From the NCBI GenBank assembly GCA_030998225.1, contig JAPYXD010000737.1, positions 248,001-312,000 on the forward strand: 64,000 nt of DNA, written 5' to 3'. Below are positions 55,224 through 64,000 of the stretch, in pieces (the stretch's first letter is position 1; every line of letters starts with the position of its first letter). Made by a program: the position numbers and the translations under genes. Origin of the DNA: Diplolepis rosae (Eukaryota > Arthropoda > Insecta > Hymenoptera > Diplolepididae). The notes under the pieces are model-generated. The model was not told the DNA's origin. It saw only the letters and a list, made by a program, of their open reading frames with translations, and made no database searches.

Positions 55224-55794
55224 CACCTTTAAACTCAATTTAAAAATAGTTACGTTTATTTTTATTTGAAGAACCGATATATGTGTTTTCTTCTATACAG
55301 CACAAAACTTTGAGTTACCATTACAATTTGTAACTAAATACAATCATATAGACATTTTCAGTATTGCTTTCTTCACCAAAACTTATAGAACTATGACATA
55401 TAATGGCACTTAATCTCGTTAGCATATAAAATATTTGTCAATTTATTTAGGATTCATTTTAATTTCTTATGCTTGCTAAAATATCTAGCAACAGAATCTA
55501 TATTCGTGTATTCTTTCCTACTTTAATAGGAGTTTTTAAAAAAGTTTGGAAGTCTTTCCGGAACCGAAATTTTCCTTTTTCTCCTTGCTAGTTTCAGTTA
55601 TTTAGTGAAGTGGAGGTTACATGTTTACTGAATTCTGAAATAATAACGTTCGACAAAGTGTCAATCATATTTTGGAAAATTAGAATTGCTAATGATACTC
55701 TTTTACCCGAGTAAAAGCGTGTCGACCAATCAGGAAACAGCAGATTTCACATGATCACAGCTATGTATAAACGGCATGAAAATCGCCAAATTGC
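55224..55794. other. A+T-rich stretch with no recognised gene
   Basis: No repeat pair or coding motif recognised. Confidence 0.3.
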
Positions 55795-56905
55795 GAAGTG
55801 GACCGAACATTTTTACAAGAAAGGACGAGTTCGATAACCACCCCCATCCGACCAAAATTATAAAAATAAGAGAATTTTGTAGTTTTTTGGATTTTTTTTT
55901 TTTTTTTTTTTGATAAAATAAAAAATTGCAATACTAGTTTCTGATAGTGCTCATAAATCTTTACAAATTATTCTAATAACATTTATCAAAATTTCATCTT
56001 CTTCAAATTATTAAATTATACGAGATACGTAAGAACCTTATGCAAATTGAATTTCTTTTTTCATTTGAAATCAAAAACAAATTTAGTGATTTGCATGTAA
56101 ACGACACAGAACACCGAGCGCAAAGCGCAAGATCCACATACTTTGGAGCGCGATAAAATTTTTTTAAATGCAAATGTAGCTCTAGACGGAAAAAATAAGT
56201 ACCGGGAAATTTACACGATAGAGTGCTCGACTTTCAGATACGTTCAAAAGTTACTTAAAACTAGAAGTACCGTTCTTGTACAATTAGATCAACAATTATG
56301 GAAAAAGTATAGAACTTTCCAAAAGTATTCAGTAGAAAGTCCGTGAAAATTCTGAGTACGCAAAATGTATAATTTTCATGAATCATTTGAGAAAATAAAG
56401 TTCAAAAATTAGACATTTCTAAGAATTAATATGATATTTTGAATATAGGCAGATAGAGCTCGCACAGCACTCGTGCATGAAAATACAAGGCCGTATAAGA
56501 AATTGCTGCGCCTTGTTTCACCAACAATTTTATATAATAAAGAAGTTTGGAGAATTGTTATGTTTCTACATTATTAAATGATGAAATTTTTAATAAATTA
56601 ATTACTAAATTTTAAATTATTAAATATAAGAATTTCATAATTTCTGAAGTTTATGACAATTTACAAAGTAATAAAAATTGTGTGTAAATTGAATTTCTGT
56701 TTTCATTTAAAATCAAAAACAAATTTAGTAATTTTGATCAAATTTAATTCACGTTGAAAATATTATAAAATTGACTTGAGTTTCAGTATTAAATTACGAG
56801 AAATAAACTTGAATGTATGCGAAGATCATAAAACCGAGCGTGAAGCGCGACGATCAAATCGCGCGCCCTAGACGCGCTTCAATTTGCGAGCAAAGCAGGC
56901 AAATT
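55795..56905 (+). repeat. (GTCT)n-repeat family, decayed copy
   Basis: GGACGAGTTCGATAACCACC and TTCTGATAGTGCTCATAAATC match the core of copy 1 at 48107 and 48213. Hairpin units CGAGCGCAAAGCGCAAG (56115), GGAGCGCGAT (56143) and CGAGCGTGAAGCGCGACGAT (56835) follow, with gaps between. A long T run lies at 55894-55914. The 67-codon frame at 56143 is not called. Confidence 0.5.
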
Positions 56906-58065
56906 TTTTTATCTTCAAAATAAGTAAGTAACACCTTAGAATTGTTTTCTCTTTTGTGAATTATCAGATAAAGTGAATGTCCCCATTAGTGACCATGTCC
57001 CAATCAGTTGCCAAAATTTTTATTCGTCGGGATATAAAGTGTGAGTTCGAGTGAGGATAACTTATACAAGTGAGAAAAATCGCGATTACTCAAAAGGTGA
57101 GTTGTACATTTTTTCGCCCGGTCAGTAAAAATACAACAAATTTATGCATGTCTCTCGATATGACCATTTGCTCCAAAGTATTAAAAATTTCCATTTTATT
57201 AGAGCAATCCAGTATTTTTTGCCAGTAACAAACTGAACAAACATTATTTTTTCATTCAAATTTTATTTCACCGCCCTAACCTTCCAATAGATTGTTCATC
57301 GGGAAATTATTCATCTGGTTCAAAATAAATAAATAGATATTTAGGAGTAGATAAACGTTCCTTTGTGGTTTTTACTCAATTACTCAGTTTTAACTTGATA
57401 TCTCAATTAATGTGAAAATGCGATGGGCGATAAAAAAGTGTCGGTAAAGTAGGGATCAAATAAGTAAGACATAGTAGGGGTGAAATTTTTGGATGGAGTA
57501 TCCGTCATATTAAGTTTTCTATATCAGACTTTTGTCTACTCAGTTCAGTGATTTCCTTGATATTTGGAATTTGTGGATGTTAGACCTTAAACTGTTAGAG
57601 ATACGAAATTTTGAATTCAATTTTTTCACCTCAACTTCTGTTCTCGAGTTAACTTGATTTTCATTTGATAATTTTGCACTACTCTACAATAACTCCGGAA
57701 AGGTGCAGTTACTCTTATTCATGTTTTACAAAATCTAGAGTCGTTAAAAAAATCTGCCGCCATCTTTCATCAATTAAAAAGAACTCGATTCGACAGGGCT
57801 TCTGAAAATAAAGGGCTTACTGAAGCGTAGTTTTGCGGAAAAGGGGAAAAGGGGAAAGAGGACAAGTGGAGGGAAAACGAGCGTACAAGAGCAAGAGAGA
57901 ATGAGGGGTGTGGGGTGCGGGGTGTAGAGAGGTATAGGGAAGGAGGCAAAGTTAAAGAGAAGGCTTGGCTGGATACAGCGAACACATGAAATATAAAACT
58001 CTGCTATTAAAACGTTGACAGCTGGCAATAAGCTCACCTAATTCAAAACAATATAATAGAGGCAG
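56906..58065. other. no recognised gene; purine-rich tract
   Basis: 57838-57960 is almost all A and G on the plus strand (GGGGAAAAGGGGAAAGAGGAC type), giving spurious minus ORFs. Such tracts can form triplex or nucleosome-poor DNA. Nothing else recognised. Confidence 0.35.
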
Positions 58066-58070
58066 TACAC

Positions 58071-58172
58071 ACACAAAAAAGTTTGGTTGCCATGACCAGA
58101 AGGTGGTTCTCCTAACCATGTTTCGGTTGGAATAATCCGATTTGTGGTTACGCCAACCAAACCTTTTTTTTA
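58071..58172. mobile_element. ~100-bp MITE with AAAAAAGTTTGGTTG ends
   Basis: AAAAAAGTTTGGTTG at the left is inverted as CAACCAAACCTTTTTT at the right, with further pairing (TGGTTCTCCTAACCA and GTGGTTACGCC). Small hairpin element, flanks CAC-/TAC-like. No coding. Confidence 0.6.
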
Positions 58173-60112
58173 CATACATTCGTTTATATTTATACACTGA
58201 TCATCCTCGTCATTCTCGTCTCTATCGGCTTCATCGGCTTCATCGTTTTCATCATCCTCCTCAACGTGCCTCAACGTGCATTACGTCACTGCACTCTTAA
58301 ATAACTATGGAAATTACTTGGCTGCATTTTGTTTGGAATTTTCAAGAATGGACCTCTCTCGATGTTTTGTTCTAAAGTACGATAGAAAACCGCAATGGCA
58401 TTGTTCTTATTGTAGAGACTGAAAGTATGGGTCATTGATGTTAGGATGCCTGTACGATACGTGCCTGCCTATTTAGTTTTACCAAATTCTCGAATTGTTT
58501 GCCAATTACTCTGCCAACTCGTGGGAGTTGGAAGCCAGAAGATTTCTAAGCCGGCTCCTTTTTTAGCTCATATTAGAATACGCGTGATTTCCAAATAAAT
58601 TATCATACTTTTATTCCAACTTACAGAATATACAAATATAGTAAAATGAATTTACTCTAAAACCATACAAAAAATTGAATTTTTATTTAACTTGTAAAAA
58701 GATTCTGAAATTAGATACCGATTGCCTTTTTACTTTCGACAAATATACATCTTATAACATGCAAACACATTACCAATTCACAGGATGTGAATTTCTCGAG
58801 CTGCACACTTTACGCTCGTCAAAATCACTTGTTCTCTCCACTTGTATTACAAACAATTATTTCTTTTGAAAATAATATTTACTATGTCTTCAAGAGACAA
58901 TGCTACACGTAAAGAATCTTTGAATATCTCTTGGGTCGCATGGAACACAAGAAAGCTGTTTTTAGGATTAGATCAAGTTAACCATGAAATTTTCTTCAAC
59001 ACCTGAAATTGCTCATAGGGTTCAGAGACGAAGGGCCATCGATTTGAAGGGATAAACGAGGCGGAATAAACCCGAGGGAGAGTATAGCTAACCATCAAGA
59101 CCAAATAATGTCTTGTATTAACTGTCCTCAGGAAGCTGATCCCATCTCTATCCTAAATCCACCTTACTTAAGTTTCCCACAAAAAGGTTTAAATTTGCAT
59201 CCTAATATACATACAATTATATTTTCTGAATACACAACACACATATTACTTGATTTTTTAGCTTTGTTCTATTTTATACCTATATGTACTCGTACAGAAT
59301 ATGAATGGTTTCAAAATGGACATACAATATACAAGACGTCAGACACACGCACACACAGACTCTAAAAAGTAAACGAGCAATTGAATAATCTGTTGAAGAA
59401 ATTCCCAATGGAAGTTTGCAATAAGTCACGATGGTATCTCAACTCTTTTATATGAAATTTTACGCGGCTTACCTAAGATTCAGTCAACAGTTGAGTGATT
59501 TTATAATGTTATAAATATTTATGATGATTTTGAAATTATACAAGATGACAACAGATATGAGTTATTGCGACTTAATGATGTACAATAATTAGGAATTTTT
59601 AAAATATAAATAAGGTTAGTCAAACAAACAATACTTCTACGCAAGAAAGGGGCCATAAAATGTCGATAATACCTCAAATTCAACCCCGTGCAGAAATTTA
59701 AGCTGAATTTTGGTAGACCCCTGACTTTTTTGCCTTGTCAGTATTCCGTTCTGATAGGAAAAACTAGTAGTGAGGATCTGATATCTATAACATATATTTT
59801 TAAAACTTTGGAGAAAACTAATACTTAATCATTTCAACAATAACATTCAATTTCAATAAATTATTATCAATGAAATTAGTAAAAATAAATTTTTATCAAG
59901 CAGTGGGCAATGTTTTCCACTAGAAATATATTTTTTTATTAGTTCGTTCATTGAATTCTTAACGTAACATCGTAATAATTATTTTTTTTTAATTTTAATC
60001 ATTTGAAATATTCATTATTATATACATATTAAAAAGGTAAATCAATATTCGCAATTAAAGAAAATTAAACTTTAGTTTCAAATTAAATGGTTGAGTTTGA
60101 AATTTGTCATTT
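58173..60112. other. 2-kb stretch with no recognised gene
   Basis: 58205-58270 is a pyrimidine/TCATCG-rich patch. An 85-codon plus frame at 59108 and a 64-codon frame at 58675 have no recognised domain. A CA-type run lies at 59340-59360. Confidence 0.3.
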
Positions 60113-60225
60113 TCGGCGCCTGGCAATCGAAAGACCCGGGCTCGAATCTTGGTATAGTTGAAAGTGTCTCATTTTCCACTAAAAGATTTTTAATTATTTA
60201 AGAATATTAAACTTTATACCTATTT
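60113..60225 (+). repeat. SINE copy (second tRNA-derived family), head deleted internally
   Basis: GGCGCCTGGCAATCGAAAGA joins the first bases of the SINE directly to its anticodon region, omitting the A box. Then GGGCTCGAATCTTGG (B box) and ATTTTCCACTAAAAGATTTT follow. Confidence 0.6.
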
Positions 60226-60237
60226 TAATTTTCTTAA

Positions 60238-61052
60238 GGGGTTAAGCCACCTTGGAAACCAAGAAATCATGGTTCATCTGTTGTTAATTTTGTAGACATA
60301 CAAAACAATAGATTCAAAATCAGACACTTTCGTAAAAACCATTTTTTCTGACTCAGGGGGTCTCAAAACGTAAAGATTTGATGAAAATTTCGAAAGTCAT
60401 TTTTCACATAAAACCAATACCTTCTCATCCATGATGAGAATGTAAAAAATTGTAAGCAATCAAATTTTAGTAAAAAATGTAGGTCAACCTGTCCCGTTTG
60501 CGTAACCTATGTCGTGGTTCGGGATCAAACTATGTCCCAGGCAGCGTCCATAATTTGCATCTTCCTGCAGTAAACAAATTTTTTTTATAAACAACAGAAT
60601 AGTACTTTTCTGGCGTACGTAAGGGTTTTTTGAAATTTTGATTTTTTTCGTTAATCGCAAGCATTTGCAAAAAAATGTGATTTTCTTACTTATGTTTTGA
60701 GTTACTTTTATTGTTATATTTAAATAAATTATTATTATTTTGCAAAACGGCTAGGTACACCTGAAAAGGCTTAGTTTACGATCATTTTAGTATAAATTTC
60801 ATCCAAAACAGTTGTATATTGAAGGAGCTAATTGGGACACAGTTTGATCCCGAACTACGACATAAGTTGCGCAAATGGGACAAGTTGACCTACATTTTGT
60901 TTACTAAAATTTGATTGTTTATAATTTTTTTTTCTTATCGATTCATGTAGAATAAAACGCTTAAAAGAGTTGTTTACTCTATTGTTTTGTATGTCTACAA
61001 AATTAACAATAAATGAACCATGATTTCTTGGTCTCCAAGGTGGCCTAACCCC
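60238..61052. mobile_element. 815-bp foldback element with GGGGTTA ends, carrying a later insertion
   Basis: Left end GGGGTTAAGCCACCTTGGAA and right end (inverted) GGGGTTAGGCCACCTTGGAG start arms that pair over about 300 bp, sharing AATCATGGTTCAT, GTAGACATACAAAACAATAG and GTAGGTCAAC.TGTCCC. TTAA precedes the left end and TCAA follows the right one. The left arm alone contains about 130 bp of the (GTCT)n repeat terminus (60318-60452), inserted later. TTAA plus a G-rich terminus would fit Kolobok-type elements, as inference. Confidence 0.65.
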
Positions 61053-61989
61053 TCAAATTACCGTGAGGCGAAACTTTGAGGTGCCATCAATTCATTAATA
61101 CGTCATTTTTCACAAGCTGTAATACTTTCTTCGAGTAAATGTATAAGCACAATTAAAATCCTTAGTCTCAGCATGAAACAATTGATGTTTCAAATACTTA
61201 GCTAGGTTTACACATAGTATATTTTTGAAAATTATTGCTATTTTTATTTTATATATTTTATATATTTTTTAAATAAAATTTTCATAAGAAAAGATATCAT
61301 TTTGAAAATAATAATGATAAAAGATTTGTGGGGTAGATAATTAAACCACAATTATTCAAATAATAATTGAGGGCCTCAATCAAATAACTTTTTCAGCGCT
61401 CGAGATCGCGAAATTGAGAAGTCAAATTTTTTATTTTTTTTTATTTATTTATTTTTTTAATATAGGCTTGTAGAGAATGACGAGACGGACCTTTTAAATT
61501 TTCTGTTTTTTCATTCGATGACTATTTTTATTACTATACATAAAGAAGTGAAAAACTGTTGTCTCCAAATGGCAATAGTTTTTATAAAATAAATCCTTGT
61601 AGTAGTTCGAGGAATATTATTAAACTGTTTAAAACTTGGTATACACACGTAATATACCCTAGCGATGTCTACAAAACAAAAAATGAGCTACAAATCGTCA
61701 AGTTTTTAATAATATATAATTGCAAATAGAGACAGGTCGGTAATCACGTTTTTTCAGTTTCGTCGACAAAAATTATCGAGGGCACTTCACAGTTTAAACA
61801 TTTTCCAGTGAGATATATATTTCTCACTATTGGAGGAATGTTTCATGAAAATGTCAGACTGATTAATTAAAAATTAGGGGAATTGTTGATTTTAAGTAAG
61901 TTAAGTAAGTCTTGGATACGTTGGTGGAGGCGGAGGACTCGAATTGCGTCCTAGTGAAGGAGGTATACCCATTGTGTAGCTGACGCAGA
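61053..61989. other. A+T-rich stretch with no recognised gene
   Basis: Includes a T-rich low-complexity run at 61425-61460. Nothing else. Confidence 0.3.
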
Positions 61990-62455
61990 AGAATTCACTT
62001 TTACAAAATAAATTTTATTTTTCTCATGCATGCACAGAAATGGCCACTTTTTTGCCTGAAACGCGGAAAGAAAATCCCCTTTTTAGGGTACATACGAAAA
62101 ATGCGGGAGTTATCAATAATTCCCGTGGGAATTATCAATAACTCCCGCATATGGGGGAACAATTGCGTTATTTGCGTTATTACCGTGATTTTTCCGTCAT
62201 TTTTTGCACCATCAACTGTCGTCATCTAACGGACCAAAAGGTAAGTTCGTTGCGAAAACTTGAAAGTATGGGCAGCCAACTTCATCGTTGTGAAAACCTA
62301 CAACTGGTGTAAAATTGTCTCTGTCGAATCTTCTGACAGACAACTTTTTGTGTGTACCCCAAAAAGGGGATTTTCTTCCCGAGTTTCAGGCAAAAAGAGT
62401 GGACATTTCTATGCATGCATGAGCAAAAATAAAGTATTCTACACGGGAGGAAGAG
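61990..62455. repeat. inverted-repeat unit with central hairpin
   Basis: About 100 bp at 61990-62095 (TTTTTCTCATGCATGCACAG, GGCCACTTTTTTGCCTGAAA) is inverted at 62345-62450. A separate near-palindrome GCGGGAGTTATCAATAATTC...ACTCCCGC lies at 62103-62151. Probably a TIR element. Borders are uncertain, and ORFs on both strands are shadows. Confidence 0.6.
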
Positions 62456-62679
62456 GATGATTCTCACTCGTGTTTTTGCGCCCTTGCTTCGCTCGTGCGC
62501 AACTTCACACTCGTCAGAATCGTCCTTTTCCTCCCTTGTAGCATAAATATCTCCTTAATTTTGCAAAAAGTAACTTTTTCACGTTATGTTCGCAATCCAC
62601 CCTTTACTACGATTATGTACACGTAAGATTTTTCGCAATTATAAGAAATTTCAAAAATTAGAAATAATGGGGATATTAC

Positions 62680-63995
62680 GAATTCCAAGGGGCCAAGATC
62701 GCTCGGTCTTGTGCTCTTCGCATACATTCAAGTTTATTTCTTATAATTTAATACTGAAGCTCAAACCAATTTTATAATATTAAAGATGATGTAAATTACT
62801 CATTTTCTCAAATTCACTTAATTTCTTTTTCAGTTTAAGTGAAGCAGAAAATTCTATTTACTTAAGGCTCTATCGGCCTTAAGGAACACATTCTCATCAT
62901 AACACTCATGCTTCGCGCTCGATTTTCTGTATACATTTCAGTAACTTTTTAATATATTACATGATTAAAATTATTTATTTATTTTCTTCCAAACATCTCA
63001 AAAAGAAAAAACAATCGTAGACTTTATTTAAGGAAACGATGTTTCAGAACAACGCTTATTTCGTATTTCACATATTTTAGTGAAAAAAATCGAATTTTTT
63101 AATATTAAAAATCAAAACATAAAATATACATCCTGTCCCGAAATGTCTTAATGAGAATTTGTAGACCTCATTTAGGCAAACAATTTTCCATCTAAACGTT
63201 TTTTTGTATCTCACATATTTTGTCTAAAAAATGGAATTTTTTAATTTTAATCGTATTTTTTGTAATTGAAACGAAAAATATATGTTTTATCAGAAACTGT
63301 GTCAGACAAAATTTGTAGATCTTTTAGAAACGAACAACTATGTATTTTCACGTTTTTTTCGTATTTCGAATATTATTGTTAAAAAATTGAATTTTGGATT
63401 TTCAATAGTTTTTTTTAATTAAAAAGAAAAATATGCATCTTATGAAAAAATGTTACAATTCAAATTTGTAGGACTTTATGTAGAAAATAATATTATATCA
63501 TAACGTTTTTTCGTATCTCGTATAATTTAACTGGAAAATGGAATTTTGATATTGACTTTTTTCGAATTTGAATATGCTGTAACATTTCTAATTTTGATTT
63601 AATCAAAAAATGTTATCAGGATAATTTGTAGAGATTTATGAGCACTATCAAAAACCAGTATTGAAATTTTTGATTTTTTCAAAAAGTTATTTTAAAAAAC
63701 ACAAAAGTAGTGCTCAATCCCTCAATTTTGATTTGATGTGGCTGGTTAACGAACTTGTCCTTACTTTTTCGGCTCCGATAAAGTGTGCCAAAGCACAATT
63801 CAATCTGATAATTCTATCGAGAGTTATGCCGCACACGACCTACTACAGACAGACAGACAGACAGACAGACACTTTCGTAAAAACCCTTTTTTCTGACTCA
63901 GGGGGTCTCAAAACGTAAAGATTTGATGAAAATTTCGAAAGTCATTTTTCACATAAAACCAATACATTCTCATCCATAATGAGAATGTAAAAATG
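62680..63995 (-). repeat. (GTCT)n-repeat family, inverted copy 2
   Basis: Reverse complement of 47885 to about 49160 with small differences. It includes the microsatellite as (ACAG)n at 63846-63871, the TTATCGGAGCCGAAAAAGTA block near 63762-63781 and one GAGCGCGAAGC-type hairpin near 62930. The 85-codon frame at 63661 is a translation of this repeat. Confidence 0.7.
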
Positions 63996-64000
63996 GAAAT

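Noticed and set aside
57770..58037. Overlapping 71- and 87-codon minus ORFs
   Set aside because: They arise from the purine-rich tract (pyrimidine-rich on minus), giving low-complexity Ser/Pro/Phe/Leu sequences.

Overview
This window looks like a TE-rich, A+T-rich insect intron. The only sequence I can assign to a host gene with confidence is one 104-bp internal exon at 22318-22421 (+). It encodes the segment of pangolin (TCF/LEF) just downstream of the beta-catenin-binding region. Standard splice sites bound it, and I saw no other pangolin exon, so the remaining ~63.9 kb would be flanking intron. Mariner, Tc1, piggyBac-like and R1/Jockey/RTE-type elements plus this exon point to an insect. 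I lean to Hymenoptera because of the exon wording and element mix, but that is inference.

Layout. 1-4.5 kb: G-rich and tetranucleotide tracts, a Jockey-type reverse transcriptase relic, a small TIR element and a TTAT-flanked element with a Lys-rich ORF. 4.5-12.2 kb: a 2.9-kb element with long inverted arms, then three TA-flanked elements with CACTNN..AAAA termini, two of them closed at both ends. 12.7-18 kb: four decayed mariners, several small TIR elements and a diverged repeat called here family R. 18.1-20.1 kb: an R1-type LINE on the minus strand with 5' leader, ORF1, 3' tail, poly(A) and 11-bp target duplications but no ORF2. 21.4-29.1 kb: MITEs, the pangolin exon, a deleted Tc1 and a foldback element holding a transposon-type coding relic. 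29.6-38.4 kb: nested TIR elements, two tRNA-derived SINE families, a possible solo LTR and an element with CCCAGG termini carrying LINE and SINE pieces. 39.6-47.3 kb: family R split by a 1.43-kb foldback element, a second CCCAGG element and an RTE-like LINE relic. 47.5-64 kb: a (GTCT)n repeat in two inverted copies, GC-rich hairpins, a 2.1-kb near-perfect palindrome with an 8-bp target duplication, and a CACGG-ended element with a two-exon C2H2 finger gene fragment.

How it fits together. No intact transposase or reverse transcriptase was found, so everything mobile here appears non-autonomous or dead. The recurring theme is TA-flanked elements sharing a CACNNNAAAAA-type terminus, each with its own subterminal repeat array. 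Nested insertions, with empty-site paralogues elsewhere in the window, give a partial relative chronology. All assignments were made by eye from translated motifs and repeat structure. No database search was run and identity values were not computed.
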